Of a stretch of DNA of 64,000 nucleotides, positions 27,357 to 35,975 are shown in pieces. Position numbers and translations under genes: made by a program. Under the pieces are notes generated by a model that had not been told where the DNA came from, searched no databases, and worked only from the letters and a program-made list of their open reading frames with translations. The stretch's first letter is position 1. Each line of letters opens with the position of its first letter. This stretch comes from Spartinivicinus marinus (GTDB taxonomy: Bacteria; Pseudomonadota; Gammaproteobacteria; Pseudomonadales; Zooshikellaceae), in assembly GCF_026309355.1 (NCBI RefSeq), contig NZ_JAPJZK010000001.1, positions 1,736,001-1,800,000 on the forward strand, read 5' to 3'.

Positions 27357-27755
27357 ATGTTAATAAGAGCATCACTAGTCAATAAGGAGCAAAATTTTTT
27401 TCATCGATCACTTATAGAATATGTAGGCTGTATTGCTTGTCGACAAGCAGGTACATTTGCCAACTGGGCAACAATTCATCATATAAGAAATAGCACTAGC
27501 TCAAATGGTCATTGGTATGTGCTGCCACTATGCTCAGGCCATCACAAACATGGCGAAGGCCATGACAGCTTCAAGTGGTATGCTGTACATCCATTTAAAG
27601 ACAATTTTGAAAAACGTTATGGCACTCAACATGAATTATACATTCAAAGCCTTTCAATACTTGATCGCTTTGGAGTGCCACTACCACATGGGCTGCAACA
27701 ATGGATAAATAAAATTACCCATAAGCAAACAGCAAAAAGCCAACATAGTCACTAG
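27357..27755 (+). CDS. Ref-like HNH nuclease (RecA-dependent nuclease family)
   Basis: A 132-residue protein with a zinc-site pattern CIAC (25-28), TIHHIRN (His41-His42) and LPLCSGHHKHGEG (Cys59, His62-His63), then NFEKRYGTQHELY. This order and the last motif match the phage P1 Ref family, HNH endonucleases that act with RecA filaments. P1 Ref is longer because of a basic N-terminal tail; this one is the bare catalytic domain. Family members are usually in prophages, but no other phage gene is nearby. Part of a lost prophage or a domesticated gene are both possible. A GATAGGAG ribosome site precedes the ATG. Confidence 0.75.
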   Translation: MLIRASLVNKEQNFFHRSLIEYVGCIACRQAGTFANWATIHHIRNSTSSNGHWYVLPLCSGHHKHGEGHDSFKWYAVHPFKDNFEKRYGTQHELYIQSLSILDRFGVPLPHGLQQWINKITHKQTAKSQHSH

Positions 27756-27776
27756 CCTAATATTAAGGTGACTTTG

Positions 27777-28667
27777 TTATTGCAGTGGGTCAAACCATAA
27801 ATTATCTTGATCTAGTGGAACACTAGCAGGTAATAGAGGGTTTTTAAGTTTAAATAATCTTCTAGTACGTAGGTTCGCCTTTTCTATTGCAGCCTGATTG
27901 TATTTTTGGAACCATATTTCATGAGTTCCATTATCAATAAGTGCTCTAAAACCAGCTTCTATTCTTGCAGCAAGTTTTATATTAGTAGGAGCCACATAAA
28001 AAAACTTCGGCCATGGATAGTACAAAAGCAATTTCCTTTCAATAAATAAATTGGGGTATTTATCTTTCCTCGCATCATACTCTATAGGAGCTTCATTAAA
28101 GCCTCGAGAAAAATAGTCAAACCTATCTTCAGAGAGCATCCCAAATAAACCTTCATAATTGGATCCTGTTACTACTTTAAAACCATTTTCTTCAAATACT
28201 TTTACATCATTCCAAAAATGTCCTTGACCAACTTTCATTTTTTTTAATTCATCCAGGCTTTTTATATTTTCAAACAATTGTTGATCATTTTTTCTAATCA
28301 AAAAGATACGATAGCCTAATACTCCTTTACGAATAGGAATCCGAATAGGCAGTAGCTTGTATTCAAGCTCTTTAGTAACACTTGTCCAAATAATAGAAAG
28401 AATTTTGTTATTACTTAGCAGTTCAGTATATCTTGCCTCATTCATAGGAATTGAAGATCTCATTTCATATTTTCCAAACTCAGGCTCCGTTATTATTAAT
28501 ATTTTTTCAAGTAGCTCAACTATATCATCATCCCTCTTATCATCTGCTGATTCTCTGGGGGGATAAATGATTTCAGTTACACTGCTAGCAATAGAACAAG
28601 AAGAGGATATTAGGCTAACAAAAATTAAAATAGGGAAAATGATGTTACTAAACTTTAAACAAACCAT
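27777..28667 (-). CDS. Divergent periplasmic binding protein (PBP2-like), 296 residues
   Basis: An exported protein with a hydrophobic signal (FPILIFVSLISSSCSIASS). It resembles SBP_bac_3 proteins in the second half: LDELKKMKVGQGHFW, GLFGMLSEDRFDYFSRGFNE and AARIEAGFRALIDNGTHEIW. The first lobe is unusual (RKGVLGYRIFLIRKNDQQLF) and the protein is about 35 residues longer than its neighbours, with an extra C-terminal segment after the last helix. A cysteine in the SSSCS region could be a lipobox-like site but the context is poor. It is convergent with the nuclease gene and heads the six-gene block of binding proteins. Confidence 0.72.
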   Translation of the reverse strand: MVCLKFSNIIFPILIFVSLISSSCSIASSVTEIIYPPRESADDKRDDDIVELLEKILIITEPEFGKYEMRSSIPMNEARYTELLSNNKILSIIWTSVTKELEYKLLPIRIPIRKGVLGYRIFLIRKNDQQLFENIKSLDELKKMKVGQGHFWNDVKVFEENGFKVVTGSNYEGLFGMLSEDRFDYFSRGFNEAPIEYDARKDKYPNLFIERKLLLYYPWPKFFYVAPTNIKLAARIEAGFRALIDNGTHEIWFQKYNQAAIEKANLRTRRLFKLKNPLLPASVPLDQDNLWFDPLQ

Positions 28668-28719
28668 CTACAAGCTCGCATTCTATCCTGTAACACCATG
28701 ACAATATTCTACAAAGCAA

Positions 28720-29499
28720 TTATTGTGTATATTTTTTAATTATCTTATCAATTTCACCATTCGTTTTCATTTCATCTAGATATTTATGATACTGCTCTTT
28801 AAATTTCTCTAAATAAGTATATTTATCAGCCTTTTTGGTAAAACCCAAATAACCAAATTCACCACTTATAGTAGCGCCTCTAACAATACCTGATCCTTTA
28901 TATTTACCTTTTTGCTTAAGCTGATTTAACTCCCACTCAATAGATAAAGCATCATTTATATAACAATCAATTCTACCATTAATTAGCTTGAGTAAATTCT
29001 TTGCATTTCCTTTAGCTTCACTAAGTTTAATTAATCCATCTTGAACAGCCCGATCAAATACAGCTCCCCCCACAGCAAAACCCGAATTATTGCCAATTCT
29101 CAAATTATAATAGTCTTCAGGCCATTTAGGGCGTGCTTTCGATAGAATTTTCTCATCACAATAAGCAGCAGACTCTTCTGCTAAAATTGGAGCAGTGTAG
29201 TCCATATAAGGTCTGTCTTCACGCTTATAAGGAGGATAAAGTGCAAAACCATCTCCAGCCTCCATTGATTTCAAGCCACGCTTCCATGGAATCCCTTCTA
29301 TTTTTATATTAAAATCAGTCATCTTAGCAAAAATGACAGATAATACATCAGTATAAATACCCGTCATTTTACCATCTTGCTTATATGAGTAAGGAGGGTA
29401 AGCCTCATCAGCCATTACCTTAACTGACTGCGCTGCATATAAGTTTGATGAAAATAACAAAGGAAAACCTATGCTTAATGTCAAAAGGAACTTACGCAT
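28720..29499 (-). CDS. Periplasmic solute-binding protein, SBP_bac_3 family
   Basis: This is the most canonical of the set. The 259-residue product has a signal peptide (RKFLLTLSIGFPLLFSSNLYA), then DEAYPPYSYKQDGKMTGIYT as in amino-acid-binding proteins, the PWKRGLKSMEAGDGFALYPP motif and the lobe-two start RIGNNSGFAVGG. GGGAG precedes the ATG. It is upstream of the 27777 gene on the same strand with a 52-bp gap, so the two may be cotranscribed. No permease is present. Confidence 0.88.
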   Translation of the reverse strand: MRKFLLTLSIGFPLLFSSNLYAAQSVKVMADEAYPPYSYKQDGKMTGIYTDVLSVIFAKMTDFNIKIEGIPWKRGLKSMEAGDGFALYPPYKREDRPYMDYTAPILAEESAAYCDEKILSKARPKWPEDYYNLRIGNNSGFAVGGAVFDRAVQDGLIKLSEAKGNAKNLLKLINGRIDCYINDALSIEWELNQLKQKGKYKGSGIVRGATISGEFGYLGFTKKADKYTYLEKFKEQYHKYLDEMKTNGEIDKIIKKYTQ

Positions 29500-29761
29500 A
29501 ATTACTCCCTACTGTTTTATAAGTAATTAAGTCATAAGTATATCTGCATATCTATCAGGCCTAAGAGAGATTACTATAAAAGTTTGCGCTAACAGGCAAT
29601 CTATATATTTCACCATGCCATAGTAGTTTTACGCCTTATCAATCACAGGATTATTTTATACTTATAACGAGTCATAAAGTATATTAATAAAACGAGTCGT
29701 ACCATTAATTAAATCCAAAAGGTTAATCTAGAATCATGGGTATATAATAACTAACAATAAT

Positions 29762-30571
29762 TTGAAGCGACTAAACTCAATGCATACTTTAATCTACTCT
29801 ATCATTGCTATTTTACTAGTTATTAGCAACTATGCAAAAGCAGATGATACAGTCAATAAAGAAGTGTCCATGGCTGGTAGCCCATGGGAACCATTTTATG
29901 GTGAAAAATTAATTGATCATGGTCTGGTCTCAAAAATAGTTGTAGAAGCATATAAGCGTTCTGGCTATAAAGTTAAATTTTACTTTCTAACTTGGGCTCG
30001 TTGCTTACTTGAAGTTGAATTTGGCAGAATAGATGCTACGCCTATAGCTTATTATACAGAAGAACGAGCAAAAAAATATTTTTATTCTGATCCATTCATG
30101 GATAGCCCCATTGTCTTTTTTAAACATATTGATAGCAATATTAGCTGGCGTTCTTTACGTGATTTGCAACCCTATCGAATTGGCACTGGTATAGGAATTG
30201 TCTATTCTCCGGACTTTGACAAAGCAGACTTTCTTAATAAAATTGCCATCCCTGACGATACAATTAATTTTCAAAAAATTGTTTTAAAAAGAATTGATAT
30301 TGCACTTATAGACAAATATGTTGGCATTTATCAAATCAACAAAAAATACCCACATTTAAAAGACAAACTTGAATATATTACTCCACCATTATATGTCCAT
30401 AAACTCTATGTTATGTTCAGCCGAAAAGTTCCTAACATTAAGAAAAAAATAAAAGCATTTAATGATGGTTATCAAGCAATTTTAGCAGATGGTACCTACC
30501 AGTCTATTTTAAAGGAATACACAAGTATTCAGCTTAATAATCACACACACCAAGAAAAGCAAACCAAATAA
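29762..30571 (+). CDS. Periplasmic solute-binding protein, SBP_bac_3-like
   Basis: A 269-residue exported protein. It shows AGSPWEPFYGEKL, then the motif LTWARCLLEVEFGRIDATPI, and GTGIGIVYSPDF at lobe two. The motif contains a cysteine right after the arginine, which is unusual among its relatives. The TTG at 29762 gives a normal basic signal-peptide start (MKRLNSM...); an ATG at 29780 gives a shorter signal lacking basic residues. I kept the TTG, with moderate certainty. It is divergent from the 28720 gene and followed by the ABC_sub_bind pair. Confidence 0.8.
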   Translation: MKRLNSMHTLIYSIIAILLVISNYAKADDTVNKEVSMAGSPWEPFYGEKLIDHGLVSKIVVEAYKRSGYKVKFYFLTWARCLLEVEFGRIDATPIAYYTEERAKKYFYSDPFMDSPIVFFKHIDSNISWRSLRDLQPYRIGTGIGIVYSPDFDKADFLNKIAIPDDTINFQKIVLKRIDIALIDKYVGIYQINKKYPHLKDKLEYITPPLYVHKLYVMFSRKVPNIKKKIKAFNDGYQAILADGTYQSILKEYTSIQLNNHTHQEKQTK

Positions 30572-30671
30572 CCGTTTGCAATATATTTTTTTGGCTTATT
30601 ATAAATTATGATGACGCAAATAACCACACATTCTATGCTCTATTTAATGATCCAAGCACCCGGTTCAGTTT

Positions 30672-31655
30672 ATGTATCGAGTAATATCAACTCTACTAAT
30701 AGTGCAAGTAGTATTTTGTATTAAGTCTTTCGCAGATAAACGAGATTTATTGATAATAGAGAGTTATCATTCAGGCTATAAATGGAGTAAAGACTATGTG
30801 GAGACGATATCAAATAATCTAAGTGAATTTACTGTCCAACACTTTCAAATGGATACCAAAAGACTTTCTCCAATTATGTATCCTTCAAGGGCTGATAAAG
30901 CCTGGAAAGTGATACAAGCAATAGACCCCCTGTTAATATTCCTTGGCGATGACAATGCTCTTGAATATCTTTCTCATAGATTAAGTAAAACTAAATACCC
31001 AGTTGTATACTTGGGCATCAATTCCAACCCAAGAAATACTGGCATTTATAAATATAAAAATATTACAGGCGTACTTGAACGCCCGCTACTTAAACGTTCA
31101 CTTCTCAATGCCAAAAATATATATCCGAGATTAACAAAAGCACTAATACTCTTTGATGATAGCACTACATCACACCATACGATAAAAGATTTTTTTCAAA
31201 ATAAGCCTGTACAAAAAATTGGTAATATTGATACTCATCTTTTAATTTCTAACAATATAGAATTATGGAAAAAAACTGTATCAGCAGCCAAGCAAAATGG
31301 CTACCAAGCAATATGGTCAGGGCTTTATTTTACCCTTCACGATAAAGATGGTCTACATATCAAAAGCTCAGAAGTTATCAATTGGCTATCGACTAATACA
31401 CCACTACCTTTATTTGCTTTTTGGGATTTTTCAGTCGGAAAAGATAAAGCCATTGGTGGTTTAGTTATGACAGGAAAATCTCAAGGTCTTGCAGCCGCCA
31501 AGATAGCAAAGAAAATTTTAAACGGGACCAAGCCAGAAAACATACTACCTCAAATATCTCCAAAGGGAGAATTTATTTATAGTAAAAGCCAGTTAGCTAA
31601 GTGGAATATAACATTACCAGATAGCATCAGGCAAAATACCACCTTTATTGAGTAG
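30672..31655 (+). CDS. ABC_sub_bind-type periplasmic binding protein
   Basis: The 327-residue exported protein (signal ending SFA) has the fold of type-I periplasmic proteins: LLIIESYHSGYKWSKDYVE, FLGDDNALEYLSHRL, VVYLGINSNPR, ITGVLERPLLKRSLL and a late GGLVMTGKSQGLAAAKIAKK. Proteins of this type are linked in other bacteria to aromatic or amino-acid-like ligands, but no ligand is assignable here. It is about half identical, by eye, to the product of the next gene. Its stop lies 10 bp before the next ATG, so they form an operon. Confidence 0.82.
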   Translation: MYRVISTLLIVQVVFCIKSFADKRDLLIIESYHSGYKWSKDYVETISNNLSEFTVQHFQMDTKRLSPIMYPSRADKAWKVIQAIDPLLIFLGDDNALEYLSHRLSKTKYPVVYLGINSNPRNTGIYKYKNITGVLERPLLKRSLLNAKNIYPRLTKALILFDDSTTSHHTIKDFFQNKPVQKIGNIDTHLLISNNIELWKKTVSAAKQNGYQAIWSGLYFTLHDKDGLHIKSSEVINWLSTNTPLPLFAFWDFSVGKDKAIGGLVMTGKSQGLAAAKIAKKILNGTKPENILPQISPKGEFIYSKSQLAKWNITLPDSIRQNTTFIE

Positions 31656-31665
31656 GAGTTTTACA

Positions 31666-32646
31666 ATGAAATCAAAATTACTATCTATATTAATGCTTTC
31701 GACAACTATGACTTTTGCTAACGCAGCGGATAAAGATCTACTTATTATTGAAAGCTACCATGCAGAGTACCCATGGGATATAAGTTATGTTAATGGTATT
31801 AACAAAGCATTTGAAGGCAGTGGCTATAAAGTACACCGTTTTCAAATGGATACTAAACGAGTTCCAAAATCTGAATATCAAAAAAAAGCGGATGAGGCTT
31901 GGAAATTCTATCAAGGTATTCAACCAAAACTCGTTTTCCTTGGGGATGATAACGCTTTGAAATTTTTAGCAGATAAATTAGGAACAACTGAAACCCCTGT
32001 AGTCTATCTAGGAATTAACTCTAACCCTCGTAGAATGAAACTCAGTAAAAATATAACAGGAGTATTAGAAAGACCCTTATTTAAAAAATCAGTTGTAGAA
32101 ATTAAAAAGATAATGCCCCAAGCCAAAAAAATATTAGTTTTATTTGACAGTGGTAATACATCAAAACATGCAGTAGAAGAAGCATTTAAAGGAAAAACCT
32201 CGTTAAAAATATCTGGGGCTCAACTAGAATTAAAACAAATTGGTAAAAAGACTTTATGGGAATCTACCGTTCATGCAGCAAAAAATGAAGGCTTTGATGC
32301 AATCATTATTGGTTTATACCATACGTTGATTGATGATAAAGATAACAGTGTTAATGCAGAGACTTTGATCAGTTGGACATCCCAAAATACGCCTATTCCC
32401 TTATTTGCATTTTGGAGCTTTGCTGTCGGTCCTGATAAAGCTATCGGCGGCCTAGTACTAGAAGGCTATAGCCAAGGCGAAAAAGCAGCGGAGATAGCTA
32501 AACGTATTTTAAATGGTGATAGTCCGGCAAATATTCGCCCAGCTATTGGTGAAAAAGGTAAGTTTTTGTTTAGTAAAAAGCTTCTTGAAAAATGGGGTCT
32601 GATGCTTCCTAATGATATAGCTTCTAAGGCTGAGTATATTGATTGA
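31666..32646 (+). CDS. ABC_sub_bind-type periplasmic binding protein, paralogue of the upstream gene
   Basis: From ATG 31666, with AGGAG nine bases upstream, the 326-residue product has a signal peptide ending FANA. It shares FQMDTKR, FLGDDNAL, VYLGINSNPR and ITGVLERPLFKKS with its upstream neighbour, indicating tandem duplication. Differences are concentrated in the middle and around the second-lobe loop (DDKDNSVNAETL), which could shift ligand specificity. An upstream frame start (31648) overlaps the previous stop and lacks a ribosome site. Confidence 0.85.
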   Translation: MKSKLLSILMLSTTMTFANAADKDLLIIESYHAEYPWDISYVNGINKAFEGSGYKVHRFQMDTKRVPKSEYQKKADEAWKFYQGIQPKLVFLGDDNALKFLADKLGTTETPVVYLGINSNPRRMKLSKNITGVLERPLFKKSVVEIKKIMPQAKKILVLFDSGNTSKHAVEEAFKGKTSLKISGAQLELKQIGKKTLWESTVHAAKNEGFDAIIIGLYHTLIDDKDNSVNAETLISWTSQNTPIPLFAFWSFAVGPDKAIGGLVLEGYSQGEKAAEIAKRILNGDSPANIRPAIGEKGKFLFSKKLLEKWGLMLPNDIASKAEYID

Positions 32647-32692
32647 TATACCTTTCACTGAAGCTATATCAAACTATATAGGCTAAATTACA

Positions 32693-33457
32693 ATGGTTAA
32701 GTTAATACTATTAGTTATATTAGTTTTATATTGGCCATTCTCTCTTGCCGAAACCAAAGTGCTCTATGCTGATTATCGGCATAGGCCACCAGAAATGGTG
32801 AGAGTAGAAGGTGCTGATACATTTTTTGGTCCATTACGAGATATTCTTGAGGATGCGGCCTATCGTATTGGCTATTCAGTAGTTTGGCGGTTTGCTCCAT
32901 TTCCAAGAAGTCTTGATGACTTAAAAAAGGGAAGAATTGATATAATACCAAGAACAATTAAAACAAAAAAACGAGAGGCTTTCGTGGCATACATTGGCCC
33001 TATTGGCTTTCAACAAAAAGATATTTTTTTTCTAGTTAAAAAAGGTCAAGAAGATCTAATCAATTCATATGAAGACTTATATCGACATAGAATTGGAGTA
33101 AAAAGAAAAACAGCTTATTTCCCAAAATTTGATAATGATAAAAGAATACAAAAAATGTTGTCGCTCGACGATAAAAATATGGCTGAAATGATATCCAAAA
33201 ATCGCTTTCCAGTCATGATTGTATTAGATACATCATCAATAGAATCTGCCCTTAAAAAAATAGGCTTTACAAACTACTCATATGCAAACTACAAACATCA
33301 GCAAAGAATTGGAAACTATTATGGCATGTCAAAAAAATCACCTAATGCGCCAGTTTACGAAAAACTTAATGAAGCTATTTTAAATATGGTTAAAACAGGT
33401 CGTGTAGATGAATACTATAAAAAGTATAATATTATACCTCCACTGCACGAACATTAG
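32693..33457 (+). CDS. Periplasmic solute-binding protein, SBP_bac_3-like
   Basis: A 254-residue exported protein (signal ending FSLA) with YADYRHRPPEMV, FFGPLRDILEDAA, the motif FAPFPRSLDDLKKGRIDIIP and IGVKRKTAYFPKF at lobe two. The YADYRHRPPE start differs from the Y-P-P-Y pattern of amino-acid binding proteins and adds two basic residues in the likely ligand cleft. The gene begins 46 bp after the ABC_sub_bind pair, so it is likely the third cistron. A family R repeat copy follows at 33581. Confidence 0.82.
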   Translation: MVKLILLVILVLYWPFSLAETKVLYADYRHRPPEMVRVEGADTFFGPLRDILEDAAYRIGYSVVWRFAPFPRSLDDLKKGRIDIIPRTIKTKKREAFVAYIGPIGFQQKDIFFLVKKGQEDLINSYEDLYRHRIGVKRKTAYFPKFDNDKRIQKMLSLDDKNMAEMISKNRFPVMIVLDTSSIESALKKIGFTNYSYANYKHQQRIGNYYGMSKKSPNAPVYEKLNEAILNMVKTGRVDEYYKKYNIIPPLHEH

Positions 33458-33580
33458 TATTTATCTATTAAAATTTAGATCCATTACAAACGAATTACTC
33501 CTAGGACACAAGGCTTTAGTTGTCGCCAAGGGGTATTCATAATTGGTGTGAAAGCAATTTATCATTTATATATAACCAAT

Positions 33581-33695
33581 GCGAAGGGTTTTTAGGTGAG
33601 GCCATCAAGTGACGAAGCCCCATGAGCCTATATTAATAGATGGTTGGGGTGAGGGGCGATGATAACAAAGCCTAAAATTGATTCGCGACGGGTAT
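33581..33695 (+). repeat. Dispersed structured intergenic repeat, family R, copy 2
   Basis: This copy begins GCGAAGGGTTTTTAGGTGAG and ends ATTCGCGACGGGTATA. The middle dyad is CCCCATGAGCC with GGTTGGGG. The outer TTTTAGG and CCTAAAA are inverted, so a longer stem can form around the central one. It fills most of the gap between the binding-protein operon and the luxR gene, which converge on it. Confidence 0.82.
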
Positions 33696-33732
33696 ATTAT
33701 ACATTGATTCTTTCAAAAACATATTTATTATT

Positions 33733-34440
33733 TTAAATAACCCCTTGCTTTATTGCTAACATCACTGCTTCGGTTCTATTTGAAGCATTTAAAATTTTCA
33801 GTAACTCACAAACGATATCTGTCACAGTATAATGTGATAATTTCATAAAGTTAGCAATTTCTTTATTTGTATACCCATGAGACAAATAATGCAAGCAGTC
33901 TATCTGTCGCTTATTTAGCTTAGGTAAATCAAAAAACTCTGTCGAAAAACTATCAAGCAACTTCCATTGAAAAGTTTGAGTTAAACCTATCAAGGTAAGA
34001 ATCGACTTTGAAAGAAAATGTCGAAAGTCTTGATTTTTACCATCATAACATACACTTAAAACACTTCGGTTGTTATTAGCCACTACAGGAATAGATAGGC
34101 CATTTTTTAAGCCAAAGCTCTCTGCTTCATTAATGATTTTTTTAGCTGTAATAGTCACTTGAGGCATCTCATAAGCTTCTTGCCATATAATAGGAGTAAT
34201 AGACTTGAAACAATGCTGAGCTGGGGCATCTTGGTATATGTAATCTTTTTTTTCAAAACGTTGCATCCACTCATGAGGGAAGTTAGTTATCACTCCTGCT
34301 CCTGGATTGGATAAATTACCAAATAGTAACATTGGAAATCCGTACTGTTCTAACTGCTTGAATAACCAGCATTCAATTTCAGAGTACTCGCTAATAGCAG
34401 CTAACTCATCAAACCATGATAGAGGGTGCACTTCATTCAT
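33733..34440 (-). CDS. LuxR-family regulator with autoinducer-binding domain (solo)
   Basis: The 235-residue protein has an N-terminal acyl-homoserine-lactone-type sensor domain. Conserved ligand-pocket residues are visible (Trp58, Tyr67 and Tyr69, Asp71, Trp86, GLKNGLSIPV). The C-terminal LuxR helix-turn-helix is LNKRQIDCLHYLSHGYTNKE. No luxI-type synthase gene occurs in the window, so it is a solo that may sense its own species' signal made elsewhere or a foreign one. Two direct repeats in its upstream region could be its own operator. Confidence 0.85.
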   Translation of the reverse strand: MNEVHPLSWFDELAAISEYSEIECWLFKQLEQYGFPMLLFGNLSNPGAGVITNFPHEWMQRFEKKDYIYQDAPAQHCFKSITPIIWQEAYEMPQVTITAKKIINEAESFGLKNGLSIPVVANNNRSVLSVCYDGKNQDFRHFLSKSILTLIGLTQTFQWKLLDSFSTEFFDLPKLNKRQIDCLHYLSHGYTNKEIANFMKLSHYTVTDIVCELLKILNASNRTEAVMLAIKQGVI

Positions 34441-34453
34441 AGACTCACTCTTT

Positions 34454-34483
34454 ATTAATGATCAACTCTTGATTAATGATCAA
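34454..34483. promoter_or_regulatory. Direct repeats ahead of the luxR gene
   Basis: ATTAATGATCAA occurs at 34454-34465 and again at 34472-34483, 18 bp apart and 14 bp upstream of the luxR start. It does not match a classical lux box dyad. The position suggests a regulator site or leader element. Confidence 0.5.
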
Positions 34484-34579
34484 TTTGGGAAAGCGGATAA
34501 ATGTTTGTATAAATTCTATAACACTTAGCAGCTTATTGGCCTTAGACAAAAGTATATACTAGCCGCTCCCATTAAACTT

Positions 34580-34721
34580 TTGTGAAAGTTATGCTAACTT
34601 CATAAAGTATACATAAAATAAACGATATAGAGAGTGTAACTACCAACAAACTCACGTCAACATCATCGCTCTATACAAATTTGCTAAATTCGTCAACCCA
34701 CAGATGTGGGTTTTTCTTTTT
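34580..34721 (+). ncRNA. Candidate small RNA with promoter and terminator
   Basis: TTGTGA (34580-34585) and TAAAGT (34603-34608) are separated by 17 bp, a good sigma-70 layout. About 85 bp later AACCCACA-ga-TGTGGGTT (34695-34712) is followed by TTTCTTTTT, a strong intrinsic terminator. No ORF with a ribosome site lies between, and the nearest plus-strand gene starts 260 bp on. A transcript of roughly 105 nt is implied. An attenuator for the downstream secreted-protein gene is the alternative. Confidence 0.5.
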
Positions 34722-34988
34722 AGAAACTTCACTACACTTCCAAATCAAAGGCTGAAGTGAAATAGCTTTTCAAATAGCGCCACAATACAAGCTCACATTA
34801 ATTTTCACACATTGTCGAAATTAATTAACTATTACTTTTTTAGTCAACAATATTTTGACTAAAAATACATGCTTAATCTAATTTAAGCGGCAGTAATATT
34901 AGAGCAATATACTTAAGCCTTTTATTGTAAAAACTTGAATTTAGTCAAACACAATTAATAACAGTTTAAATTAACAGGAGAGAATAAC

Positions 34989-35402
34989 ATGAAAAAGTTA
35001 TCCATTTTATTTGCAGCTATAAGTTTATCATTAGCAGCAGCTCAAAGTGTAACTGCTGGTTCTTTATCTGACGAGAGTATTTCCTCTGAAAGTCTGATTG
35101 AAGCGAATGCAGATAATAATATAAACACACCAACGCCAACTGGCCGCTATTTTGTATTATCGCATGTTGCCTTTCAAGGCAACCCTGATAAACGATTTGG
35201 CTGGCCAGCTTATGTTGGAAGTTTTGATGAAGCTGTTCATTTGGCTCGCCAACATAACATCGTTGCTTTTCATTATTATGTTAGTGGTGACAGTAGTGCT
35301 ACAGGAGCTATGTATCCTTTTTATTCAGTTACTGGCTATGAAGCTCGTGAAGGGAATCGTCAAACTGTTGGTGTCGTCATGGAGCGCAAAACAGTTCACT
35401 AA
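34989..35402 (+). CDS. Secreted hypothetical protein, 137 residues
   Basis: A signal peptide (KKLSILFAAISLSLAAAQSVTA) leads into a low-complexity acidic/serine stretch (SDESISSESLIEANADNN) and then a compact domain, GRYFVLSHVAFQGNPDKRFGWPAYVGSFDEA..., with many aromatic residues. There is a strong ribosome binding site (AGGAGA). Unknown family. It is preceded by the sRNA candidate and a 260-bp spacer, and followed by a family R partial repeat and a long hairpin. Confidence 0.75.
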   Translation: MKKLSILFAAISLSLAAAQSVTAGSLSDESISSESLIEANADNNINTPTPTGRYFVLSHVAFQGNPDKRFGWPAYVGSFDEAVHLARQHNIVAFHYYVSGDSSATGAMYPFYSVTGYEAREGNRQTVGVVMERKTVH

Positions 35403-35427
35403 AAATTCAGCTGGATTATTGTTGAGC

Positions 35428-35475
35428 TAATACTATATTCTTCCCGAATGATTCTTAGGCTTTGTTACATCGCTC
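35428..35475 (-). repeat. Partial copy of repeat family R (inverted)
   Basis: Read on the minus strand this is ...GGAGCGATGTAACAAAGCCTAAGAATCATTCGGGAAG..., matching the right-hand third of family R. The rest of the family sequence is replaced by a different stretch containing ATGACATGGATGTCAT, so this is a truncated or chimeric copy. Confidence 0.6.
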
Positions 35476-35562
35476 CTGACTAATAAGGAAGGTAGAGCAT
35501 TATGACATGGATGTCATGTATTAGGGCAACGCAGGAGCAATTGCCGAGGAGCTATTAACTGT

Positions 35563-35604
35563 CACCCCAGTCATTTAGTCTATCTAAACTAAATAACTGG
35601 GGTG
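35563..35604. terminator. Bidirectional hairpin between convergent genes
   Basis: CACCCCAGT and ACTGGGGTG (35563-35571, 35596-35604) extend inward with ATTTAG and CTAAAT, giving a 15-bp stem with one mismatch on each side of the inner part. It lies between the convergent secreted-protein and membrane-protein genes. Confidence 0.65.
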
Positions 35605-35615
35605 AATATTGATTA

Positions 35616-35975
35616 TTAAATTTGTCTCACAAATAGACATATAGATAGAATAAAAGTACTAAAAAAGAAAATTTGTGTAACAATATCAACTTTTTTTGAG
35701 CTTGGTGTTTTACCCGTTACTCTTTCTACTAAGTAAATAATGTATCCATCTCTATCTTCAATCCCCATTGATTTCCAGACTCTCTTTTGTAACTCAGTGA
35801 CTAAGCACATTCCTGGCTTTTTCGCTACAATACCTACTCCAAACCATGAGAAAATAATTAAGCTACAAAGCACCAAATGATATAGCCTAGTTGCTACAAA
35901 TAACCAACCAATCATTGAAAAAATAATAATGGCTATATGAATCGCATGTAAAACCCAATTATAAACTCTATTCAT
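35616..35975 (-). CDS. Small membrane protein, DUF2784-like
   Basis: The 119-residue protein has three or four membrane segments (about 8-28, 32-50, 95-116) and a central loop PGMCLVTELQKRVWKSMGIE. The C-L-T-E-L motif and the overall layout resemble DUF2784 proteins, but the match is partial. Its ATG lies inside the stop of the DegT gene (ATGA overlap), so the two are translationally coupled. It is the last gene of the leftward GlpD-like, DegT, membrane operon, possibly a membrane partner or a transporter fragment. Confidence 0.65.
   Translation of the reverse strand: MNRVYNWVLHAIHIAIIIFSMIGWLFVATRLYHLVLCSLIIFSWFGVGIVAKKPGMCLVTELQKRVWKSMGIEDRDGYIIYLVERVTGKTPSSKKVDIVTQIFFFSTFILSICLFVRQI

Noticed and set aside
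34441-34560. Classical lux box near the LuxR gene
   Set aside because: The upstream repeats are direct repeats, not the expected 20-bp dyad, so they are not called a lux box.
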